The notes under the pieces: model-generated | Database searches by the model: none | What the model saw: only the letters and a program-made list of their open reading frames with translations | Told to the model about the DNA's origin: nothing | Shown: positions 1-5,114 of the stretch, in pieces | Layout: each line of letters begins with the position of its first letter | Numbering within the stretch: the stretch's first letter is position 1 | Program-made: the position numbers and the translations under genes | DNA from: Bacillota bacterium | Lineage (GTDB): Bacteria > Bacillota > Sulfobacillia > JAJZYS01 > JAJYTV01 | NCBI GenBank assembly: GCA_021810725.1 | Contig: JAJZIE010000195.1 | Coordinates: 1-5,114 of the forward strand | Direction: 5' to 3' | DNA length: 5,114 bases

Positions 1-2116
1 GCTGATGCCGCACTTCTGGCAGTTTCCCACCGTCTCGCTCGGGCTCGGCCCGCTGCAGGCGATCTACCAGGCGCGCCTCAACCGCTACCTCTCGGCCCGC
101 GGCCTCAAGGACACGACGGGCCAGCACGTCTGGGCCTTCCTCGGCGACGGCGAGATCGACGAGACCGAGACGCTCGGCGCCGCGCGCCTCGCCGCGCGGG
201 AGAACCTCGACAACCTCACCTTCGTCGTCAACTGCAACCTGCAGCGCCTCGACGGACCCGTGCGCGGCAACGGCAAGGTGGTGCAGGAGCTCGAGGGTTT
301 CTTCCGCGGCTGCGGCTGGAACGTCATCAAGGTGCTCTGGGGCAGCGAATGGGACCCTCTCTTCGAACGCGATCGCACGGGACGTCTGGCCGAGCGCCTG
401 GGCGAACTCGTCGACGGCGAACTGCAGAAGTACACCGTCGAGGGCGGCGCCTACATGCGCGAGCACCTCTTCAACGACCCATACCTGAAGGAGCTCGCGT
501 CGCACCTTTCCGACCGCGAACTCTCGAGCCTGCGCATGGGCGGCCACGACCCCGTCAAGGTCTACGCGGGCTACACGGCCGCCCTGGCCCACGCGGGCGC
601 CCCGACGGTGATCCTGGCGCAGACGGTCAAGGGCTACGGTCTCGGCGCCGAGGTCGCCGGCCGCAACGTGACCCACGAGCAGAAGAACCTCTCGGACCAG
701 CAGCTGATCGCGCTCCGCGATGTGACCGCCCTGCCGCTGAACGACGAGGAGGCCATGAAAGCCCCCTTCGTGCGGCCGAGCGAGGATGATCCGGCGATCG
801 CCTACCTGCTCGAGCGCAGGCGGGCTCTCGGCGGGTACCTGCCGCAGCGTCAGGGGCCGCCCGCGCCGCTCGGCGCGGCCGACCCCAAGGCCTACGCGGA
901 GTTCCGCGGCGGCTCGGAGCGCCCGGCCAGCACCACGATGGTCGCCGTGCGGCTCCTCGGCAGCCTGATGCGGGATCCGGAGATCGGCCGCCGCATCGTG
1001 CCGATCATCCCCGACGAAGCACGCACATTCGGAATGGAGGGCTTTTTCCGCCAGTTCGGCATCTACTCGCCCGTCGGCCAGCTCTACGAGCCCGTCGACC
1101 GCGCCACCCTCCTGCCCTACAAGGAGGCCAAGGACGGCCAAGTACTCGAGGAGGGCATCACCGAGTCGGGCGCGATGGCCTCGTTCATCGCCGCCGGCAC
1201 CGCGGGCTACACGCACGGCGTCGAGTTGGTGCCGTTCTTCTGGTTCTATTCGAATTTCGGCCTGCAGCGCATCGGCGACCTCGTCTGGGCCGCCGGCGAA
1301 CTCCGCACGCGCGGCTTCCTCGTCGGCGGCCTGTCGGGCCGCACGCAACTTCAGGGCGAGGGTTTGCAGCACCAGGATGGCAATTCGCACCTGCTCGCGT
1401 ATCCGGTGCCGAACCTCAGGGCCTACGACCCCGCGTTCGCCTACGAGATCGCCGAGATCGTCCGCCACGGCCTCGACGAGATGTTCCGCAGGCAGGAGAG
1501 CGTCTTCTACTACATCACGGTCGGGAACGAAAGCTACGAGCAGGCCGCGATGCCGGAAGGCGCCGAGGAGGGCATCGTGCGCGGCATCTACCGCTTCCGT
1601 GCCTCCGGCCTCGGCAAGTCCAAGGCGCAGGCCCGCCTGCTCGGTTCGGGTGCCATCCTGCGCGAGGCGATCGCGGCCCAGGAAATCCTCGAGGGCTACG
1701 GCGTCGCGGCCGACGTCTACAGCGTCACGAGCTACAAGGAACTGTACCGCGACGCCATCGCGGCCGAGCGCTCGAGCGTGCTGCACCCCGAGAAGCCTCT
1801 CGAGGAAGCCTATGTCGCGAAGTGCCTCGCTTCCGGCAAGGGACCCGTGGTTGCCGCGTCGGACTACGTGCGCGCCCTGCCGGACTCGATCGCCCGCTGG
1901 GTGCCCGGACCGTTCATCGCCCTCGGTACCGACGGCTTCGGCCGCAGCGAGGACCGCGCCACCTTGCGCGACTTCTTCGAGGTGGACCGCCGCCACATCG
2001 CCTACGCCGCCATCTCCGCGCTGGTCCGGCAGGGCGAGTTGCCGAAGAGCGTCGCCGAGCGCGCCCGCAAGGAGCTCGAGATCGACGTGCGCCGCCCCTC
2101 CTCCCTGGAGTCCTGA
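1..2116 (+). CDS. aceE: Pyruvate dehydrogenase E1 component, homodimeric type (5'-truncated by window)
   Basis: Catalyses thiamine-diphosphate-dependent decarboxylation of pyruvate and reductive acetylation of E2 lipoyl groups in the cytoplasmic PDH complex. The reading frame is open from base 2 to the TGA at 2114-2116. Residues here are counted from the Met at base 5, which is internal and not the start: the leading Leu-Met-Pro matches the middle of the E. coli AceE N-terminal domain near residue 183, so about 180 residues are missing. Visible motifs: the ThDP/Mg motif GDGE (47-50, Asp48) with Asn78 and Gln80, equivalent to E. coli Asp230, Asn260 and Gln262; active-site-loop His224 (E. coli His407); DEARTFGMEG (337-346); catalytic Glu387 (E. 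coli Glu571); and GLQH with His456 (E. coli His640). The Pyr-type middle domain spans about 286-516 and the C-terminal domain about 517-703, ending near LGTDGFGRS (640-648). Odd point: the usual HEDGHSH reads HQDGNSH. Co-directional aceF follows 29 bases on. Confidence 0.97.
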   Translation, partial: LMPHFWQFPTVSLGLGPLQAIYQARLNRYLSARGLKDTTGQHVWAFLGDGEIDETETLGAARLAARENLDNLTFVVNCNLQRLDGPVRGNGKVVQELEGFFRGCGWNVIKVLWGSEWDPLFERDRTGRLAERLGELVDGELQKYTVEGGAYMREHLFNDPYLKELASHLSDRELSSLRMGGHDPVKVYAGYTAALAHAGAPTVILAQTVKGYGLGAEVAGRNVTHEQKNLSDQQLIALRDVTALPLNDEEAMKAPFVRPSEDDPAIAYLLERRRALGGYLPQRQGPPAPLGAADPKAYAEFRGGSERPASTTMVAVRLLGSLMRDPEIGRRIVPIIPDEARTFGMEGFFRQFGIYSPVGQLYEPVDRATLLPYKEAKDGQVLEEGITESGAMASFIAAGTAGYTHGVELVPFFWFYSNFGLQRIGDLVWAAGELRTRGFLVGGLSGRTQLQGEGLQHQDGNSHLLAYPVPNLRAYDPAFAYEIAEIVRHGLDEMFRRQESVFYYITVGNESYEQAAMPEGAEEGIVRGIYRFRASGLGKSKAQARLLGSGAILREAIAAQEILEGYGVAADVYSVTSYKELYRDAIAAERSSVLHPEKPLEEAYVAKCLASGKGPVVAASDYVRALPDSIARWVPGPFIALGTDGFGRSEDRATLRDFFEVDRRHIAYAAISALVRQGELPKSVAERARKELEIDVRRPSSLES

Positions 2117-2130
2117 GTGTCATACCGTCG

Positions 2131-2138
2131 AAAGGAAG
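2131..2138 (+). promoter_or_regulatory. Ribosome binding site of aceF
   Basis: AAAGGAAG contains the Shine-Dalgarno core AAGGA (2132-2136), 9 bases before the ATG at 2146. It lies in the short aceE-aceF gap and fixes the aceF start, although the frame stays open upstream into aceE (to 1822 at least). I see no hairpin or terminator in this gap, which fits co-transcription. Confidence 0.75.
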
Positions 2139-2145
2139 CCCGCCC

Positions 2146-3501
2146 ATGCCGTTAGAATTCCGTCTGCCCAAACTTGCCGAGGGAGACGCCACCGGCTCCG
2201 TCGCGAAAGTCCTGGTCGCCCCAGGTGATCAGATTCAGGTGGACCAGTCCGTGCTCGAGGTGGAGACGGAGAAGGCGGTGGTCGAAGTCCCGTCCACGGT
2301 CGCCGGTCGGGTGGAGCAGATCCACGTGAACCCCGGCCAGGATGTCGGCGAAGGCACCCTTGTCCTGACGCTGGCCGAAGCGAATCAGACGTCGCCCGCC
2401 TCGGAGGCGCAAGCCACCGCCGCCCCAGCCCCGGCCAGAGCGGCTGCGCCTGCCGCGGCAGCGGAACCTGCCGCCGAGAGCGCCCCTGCGCCGGGCCCTG
2501 CCCCGTCGACTGCCGAGACCGCGGCCGAGACTCCGCTCCGGGAGCCGGCCGCAGCGGCCGCGGCTACGCCCGAGGCACCCAGGGTCCACCCGTCGAGCGG
2601 CGTGCCGGTGCCTGCCGCTCCCTCGGTCCGCCGCTTCGCCCGCGAACTCGGCGTAGACCTGCGGCAGGTCCTTGGCAGCGGCCCGGCCGGTCGCATCTCG
2701 ATCGCGGACGTCAAGGCGTTCGTGCGCCAGGGCCTCGGTCGTCCCGCGGCTGCCGCCGGGGCGTCCACCCTGCCTCCCCTGCCCGATCTCTCGCGCTTTG
2801 GACCAGTCCATCGCCAGCCCGCCTCCGCCGTCCGCCGCGCCACCGCCCAGCACCTCGGCCAGAGTTGGCCGAGCGTGCCGCAGGTCACGCAGTTCGACGA
2901 GGCGGACATCAGCGAGCTCGAGACGCTGCGCCACCGTCACGCACCGCAGATCGCGGCGCGCGGTGGCAAGCTCACGGTCACGGCCATCCTGCTCAAGGTG
3001 ACGGCCCTCGCCCTCAGACGCTTTCCGCAGTTCAACGCGAGCCTCGACATCCAGAGCGGCGAGATCGTGTTCCGCGACTACATCCATGTCGGGGTGGCCG
3101 TCGACACCGACCGCGGCCTGCTGGTGCCCGTCGTGCGCGACGTGGACAAGAAGAGCATCGCGGACCTTTCTCTCGAGCTCGGCGAGATCGCCCAGCGCGC
3201 CCGCGTGGGCAAGCTGACGCTCGACGAGATGCAGGGCGGCGGGTTCTCGATCTCCAACCTCGGCGGCATCGGCGGCACCGGTTTCTCGCCGATCGTCAAC
3301 TGGCCCGAATCGGCCATCCTGGGCGTGGCGCGTCAGAAGAAGGCCCCCCGCTGGACCGGCGATGGCTTCGAGCCGCGGACCATGCTGCCGCTCGCCCTCT
3401 CCTACGACCACCGTCTGATCGACGGCGCCGACGCCGCGCGCTTCCTTCGCTACGTCTGCGAGGTCGCGGAGTCGCCATTCCTCTTGGCATTGGAGGGCTG
3501 A
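2146..3501 (+). CDS. aceF: Dihydrolipoyl acetyltransferase, E2 of pyruvate dehydrogenase (single lipoyl domain)
   Basis: Core-forming E2 subunit: it moves acetyl groups from lipoyl-lysine to CoA. The 451-residue protein starts at the ATG at 2146, where the lipoyl domain begins and the upstream AAGGA is well spaced; the in-frame extension to 1822 would overlap aceE and is Arg-rich noise. Domains: one lipoyl domain (about 1-78) with the lipoylated Lys43 in ETEKAVVEVPS; an Ala/Pro-rich flexible linker (about 79-158); a peripheral-subunit-binding domain (about 157-195, VRRFARELGVDLRQVLGSGPAGRI region) that docks E1 and/or E3; a second short linker; and the acyltransferase domain (about 217-451). 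Its active site is SYDHRLIDG (419-427) with catalytic His422 and Asp426, and it has the FSISNLGG motif (367-374). E. coli AceF has three lipoyl domains, but single-lipoyl E2s are common elsewhere. The usual IPHVT reads VPQVT (Gln246). The genomic context with AceE makes pyruvate, rather than 2-oxoglutarate or branched-chain acids, the likely substrate. Confidence 0.95.
   Translation: MPLEFRLPKLAEGDATGSVAKVLVAPGDQIQVDQSVLEVETEKAVVEVPSTVAGRVEQIHVNPGQDVGEGTLVLTLAEANQTSPASEAQATAAPAPARAAAPAAAAEPAAESAPAPGPAPSTAETAAETPLREPAAAAAATPEAPRVHPSSGVPVPAAPSVRRFARELGVDLRQVLGSGPAGRISIADVKAFVRQGLGRPAAAAGASTLPPLPDLSRFGPVHRQPASAVRRATAQHLGQSWPSVPQVTQFDEADISELETLRHRHAPQIAARGGKLTVTAILLKVTALALRRFPQFNASLDIQSGEIVFRDYIHVGVAVDTDRGLLVPVVRDVDKKSIADLSLELGEIAQRARVGKLTLDEMQGGGFSISNLGGIGGTGFSPIVNWPESAILGVARQKKAPRWTGDGFEPRTMLPLALSYDHRLIDGADAARFLRYVCEVAESPFLLALEG
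3492..3497 (+). promoter_or_regulatory. Ribosome binding site of lpd, embedded in the end of aceF
   Basis: GGAGGG is a strong Shine-Dalgarno, 7 bases before the ATG at 3505 and 13 before the alternative ATG at 3511, so it favours the first Met. It lies inside the last codons of aceF, and only 3 bases separate the aceF stop from the lpd start. This layout suggests translational coupling of E3 to E2 synthesis (inference). Confidence 0.75.
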
Positions 3502-3504
3502 GCG

Positions 3505-4911
3505 ATGGCCATGGAAACGCAGGTCGCCGTTCTCGGCGGAGGTCCCGGCGGCTACGCGGCCGCTTTCGCCGCCGCCGACCTCGGCCTAGAGGTCGCGCTC
3601 GTGGACGACGCGCCGAACCCCGGCGGCGTCTGCCTCTACCGCGGCTGCATCCCCTCGAAGACGCTCCTGCACGTGGCGCGGCTGCTGCGCGAAGCCGAGG
3701 ACGCGAAAGAGTTCGGCGTCGCCTTCGCGCGGCCCGACATCGACCTCGACCGCCTGCGCGCCCACAAGCAGGCGGTCGTCGACAAGCTCACGGGCGGGCT
3801 CGGCCAGCTCGCACGCCAGCGCAAGATCAGCTATGTCCAGGGGCGCGGCCGCTTCTCCGGCCCGCACACCCTGACCGTTCGCCGCCAGGGCGGCGGCGAG
3901 GAGGAGCTCACGTTCCAGCAGGCGATCATCGCGACGGGATCCCTGCCGCGCACGCTCGACGTTCTTCAGGGCTTCGGCGACCTCGTCTGGGACTCGACGG
4001 CCGCGCTTGAACTGCCTGAGGTGCCAAAGCGCCTGCTCGTCGTCGGCGGCGGCTACATTGGCGTCGAACTCGCCTCCGTCTATCTCGGCCTCGGTTCCGA
4101 AGTGACGCTCGTCGAGGTGACGAAGGGCCTGCTGCCGGGCGCCGACCCCGATCTGGTGCGCCCGCTCGGGCAGCGCCTGCGCGGCCAGGCGACGCTGCTC
4201 TTCGAGACCAGTGTCGTCAGCCTCGCCCGCGAGGGCCAGGGCCTTCGCGCCACCCTGCGCGGCAAGGACGGCACGGAGCAGGAGATCGTCGTCGACCGTC
4301 TCCTCGCATCGGTCGGTCGCGCACCCCAGACCGCCGGTATCGGGCTAGAGGCGCTCCATCTCGCGCCCGACGAGCACGGCTTCCTGCCGGTCGACGCTCA
4401 GCGCCGCACGAAGCTCCCCCACATCTATGCGATCGGCGACGTCGCGGGCCAGCCGATGCTCGCCCACAAGGCGTCGCACGAGGGGCGGGTCGCCGCGGAG
4501 GCGATCGCGGGCCGCAAGAGCGCGTTCGATCCGGCGGCGATTCCCGCCGTCGTGTTCACCGATCCGGAGATCGCCTGGACCGGCCTGAGCGAGCAGGAGG
4601 CGCTGCAGCAGGGCATCGAGGTCCAGATCGGGCGCTTCCCCTGGGGCGCTTCAGGGCGCGCGGCGTCCATGGGCCGCTCGGATGGGCTCACCAAGATCGT
4701 CGCCGAGCGCTCGAGCGGCCGCGTCATCGGTGTCGGCATCACCGGCCCCGGCGCCGGCGAACTGATCGCCGAGGGCACGCTCGCGATCGAGATGGGCGCC
4801 CTGGCGGAGGATCTGGCGCGCACGATCCACCCCCACCCGACCCTCTCCGAGACGGTGATGGAAGCAGCCGAGGGCATCCTCGGCCACGCCACCCACTACT
4901 ACGGCCGCTGA
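3505..4911 (+). CDS. lpd: Dihydrolipoyl dehydrogenase, E3 of pyruvate dehydrogenase
   Basis: FAD-dependent pyridine-nucleotide disulfide oxidoreductase that reoxidises dihydrolipoamide on E2 and reduces NAD+. The protein is 468 residues, normal for the family. In order: N-terminal FAD fold GGGPGG (11-16) with an acidic end to strand 2 (Asp34/Asp35); redox disulfide Cys43 and Cys48 in GGVCLYRGCIPSK; NAD fold GGGYIG (181-186), with Glu204 after the second strand favouring NAD over NADP; second FAD motif YAIGDV (308-313); and a C-terminal dimerisation domain with HPHPTLSE (442-449), whose His444 and Glu449 form the base for the partner subunit. All key residues are present, so it looks active. 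There is no N-terminal lipoyl domain, unlike some E3s. Linkage to aceE-aceF indicates an E3 made with PDH, though it may also serve 2-oxoglutarate dehydrogenase or glycine cleavage. CLYRGC differs from the E. coli CLNVGC. Start ATG 3505 was chosen for its GGAGGG; Met3 (3511) is a weaker alternative. Confidence 0.97.
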   Translation: MAMETQVAVLGGGPGGYAAAFAAADLGLEVALVDDAPNPGGVCLYRGCIPSKTLLHVARLLREAEDAKEFGVAFARPDIDLDRLRAHKQAVVDKLTGGLGQLARQRKISYVQGRGRFSGPHTLTVRRQGGGEEELTFQQAIIATGSLPRTLDVLQGFGDLVWDSTAALELPEVPKRLLVVGGGYIGVELASVYLGLGSEVTLVEVTKGLLPGADPDLVRPLGQRLRGQATLLFETSVVSLAREGQGLRATLRGKDGTEQEIVVDRLLASVGRAPQTAGIGLEALHLAPDEHGFLPVDAQRRTKLPHIYAIGDVAGQPMLAHKASHEGRVAAEAIAGRKSAFDPAAIPAVVFTDPEIAWTGLSEQEALQQGIEVQIGRFPWGASGRAASMGRSDGLTKIVAERSSGRVIGVGITGPGAGELIAEGTLAIEMGALAEDLARTIHPHPTLSETVMEAAEGILGHATHYYGR

Positions 4912-4916
4912 CAGGC

Positions 4917-4958
4917 AAAAGAAAATCGCCCGGTCGACCATCTGGTCGGCCGGGCGAT
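4917..4958 (-). terminator. Intrinsic terminator between convergent genes, best oriented for the - strand
   Basis: The two 15-base arms 4925-4939 and 4944-4958 are inverted repeats around a 4-base loop (4940-4943). Read on the - strand, the hairpin is followed at once by TTTTCTTTT (complement of 4925-4917), the classic intrinsic terminator layout, and it sits 9 bases past the permease stop. On the + strand all 15 pairs form, including one U·G wobble (4934 with 4949), but the bases after the stem (CGCTGTCTCTC) are a poor T-tract. The same wobble position becomes an A·C mismatch in the - transcript. It may therefore act in both directions, with clearer support for ending the permease transcript. 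Confidence 0.85.
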
Positions 4959-4967
4959 CGCTGTCTC

Positions 4968-5114
4968 TCAGTTGTAGCGGATGCGGGGGTCGGCGACGGC
5001 ATAGAGCACGTCGGCGAGGAGGTTTCCGAGGATTGTCAGGATACCGATGATCAAGGTGATGCCGAACGCGATCGGGTAGTCGCGCTGGATGGCCGCCTGG
5101 TAGAAGAGCAGCCC
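4968..5114 (-). CDS. ABC transporter permease, OppB/DppB family (C-terminal 48 residues only)
   Basis: Reading the - strand from 5114 gives 48 residues ending at the TGA complementary to 4968-4970; the start lies beyond the window. The fragment has an amphipathic stretch with QRDYP, a hydrophobic transmembrane helix (about residues 16-35, FGITLIIGILTILGNLLADV) and the tail LADVLYAVADPRIRYN. The N-L-L-x-D-x-L-Y-A-x-x-D-P-R-I-R-Y ending is typical of inner-membrane permeases of dipeptide, oligopeptide or nickel importers (binding-protein-dependent transport family), and the B-type subunit fits better than the C-type. The substrate cannot be told from this fragment. It is convergent to the PDH operon and probably belongs to a separate transporter operon running in from the right. 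A hairpin with a T-tract follows the stop after 9 bases, so it is probably the last gene of its transcript. Confidence 0.85.
   Translation of the reverse strand, partial: GLLFYQAAIQRDYPIAFGITLIIGILTILGNLLADVLYAVADPRIRYN

Noticed and set aside
5..7. ATG at base 5 as the start of aceE
   Set aside because: The codon before it (Leu) and the residues after it align to the middle of the E1 N-terminal domain, so the gene continues beyond the window's left edge.
1822..2145. In-frame upstream extension of aceF into aceE
   Set aside because: The extension is Arg-rich noise. The lipoyl domain begins right at the ATG at 2146, which has a good Shine-Dalgarno.
2117..2145. Possible attenuator or processing hairpin between aceE and aceF
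   Set aside because: I could find no convincing inverted repeat in this gap; only the Shine-Dalgarno is supported.
1377..2228. Long + strand frame overlapping the end of aceE (283 codons)
   Set aside because: The product is Arg/Ser/Ala/Pro-rich and low in complexity, as expected from an off-frame reading of GC-rich coding sequence; aceE occupies the region with conserved motifs.
2152..3411. A 419-codon open frame on the - strand covering nearly all of aceF
   Set aside because: It lies antisense to a gene with clear domains and catalytic motifs. Long antisense frames are expected in GC-rich coding DNA, and the translation is rich in Arg/Gly with no recognisable domain.
2865..4010. Long + strand frame spanning the aceF-lpd junction (381 codons)
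   Set aside because: It is extremely Arg-rich with no domain, and is a shadow frame of aceF and lpd.
4739..5002. A - strand frame of 87 codons running through the terminator into lpd
   Set aside because: It crosses the hairpin and lies antisense to lpd, is Arg/Ser/Pro-rich, and is in a different frame from the permease, whose family-typical DPRIRY tail ends at 4968.

Overview
This window is GC-rich (clearly above 60% by eye, with third codon positions almost all G or C). It holds most of a pyruvate dehydrogenase complex operon on the + strand, followed by the tail of a convergent ABC-transporter gene on the - strand. I see no RNA gene, mobile element, CRISPR array or phage-like segment. I did not find a previously undescribed system here; it is a conventional central-metabolism locus with a few residue-level and regulatory details worth checking.

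Layout: positions 1-2116 are the 3' part of aceE (homodimeric E1; roughly the first 180 residues lie outside the window). After a 29-base gap comes aceF (E2, dihydrolipoyl acetyltransferase, 2146-3501), then a 3-base gap and lpd (E3, dihydrolipoyl dehydrogenase, 3505-4911). A 56-base intergenic region (4912-4967) carries a strong hairpin with a T-tract that reads as an intrinsic terminator for the - strand. Positions 4968-5114 encode the last 48 residues of an OppB/DppB-type peptide or solute ABC-transporter permease on the - strand.

How the genes work together: E1 decarboxylates pyruvate on thiamine diphosphate and reductively acetylates the lipoyl group on E2. E2 passes the acetyl group to CoA. 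E3 reoxidises dihydrolipoamide with FAD and NAD+. The same-strand order E1-E2-E3, the short gaps and a Shine-Dalgarno before both aceF and lpd point to one polycistronic unit with its own E3. The promoter and any regulator would be upstream of the window.

Organism: a high-GC bacterium. The AceE-type homodimeric E1 (rather than the alpha/beta heterotetramer of most Gram-positives and alphaproteobacteria), the single-lipoyl E2 and an E3 with a CLYRGC redox motif remind me of Planctomycetota or other deep-branching high-GC Gram-negative-type phyla. That is recall-based inference, not a demonstrated placement.
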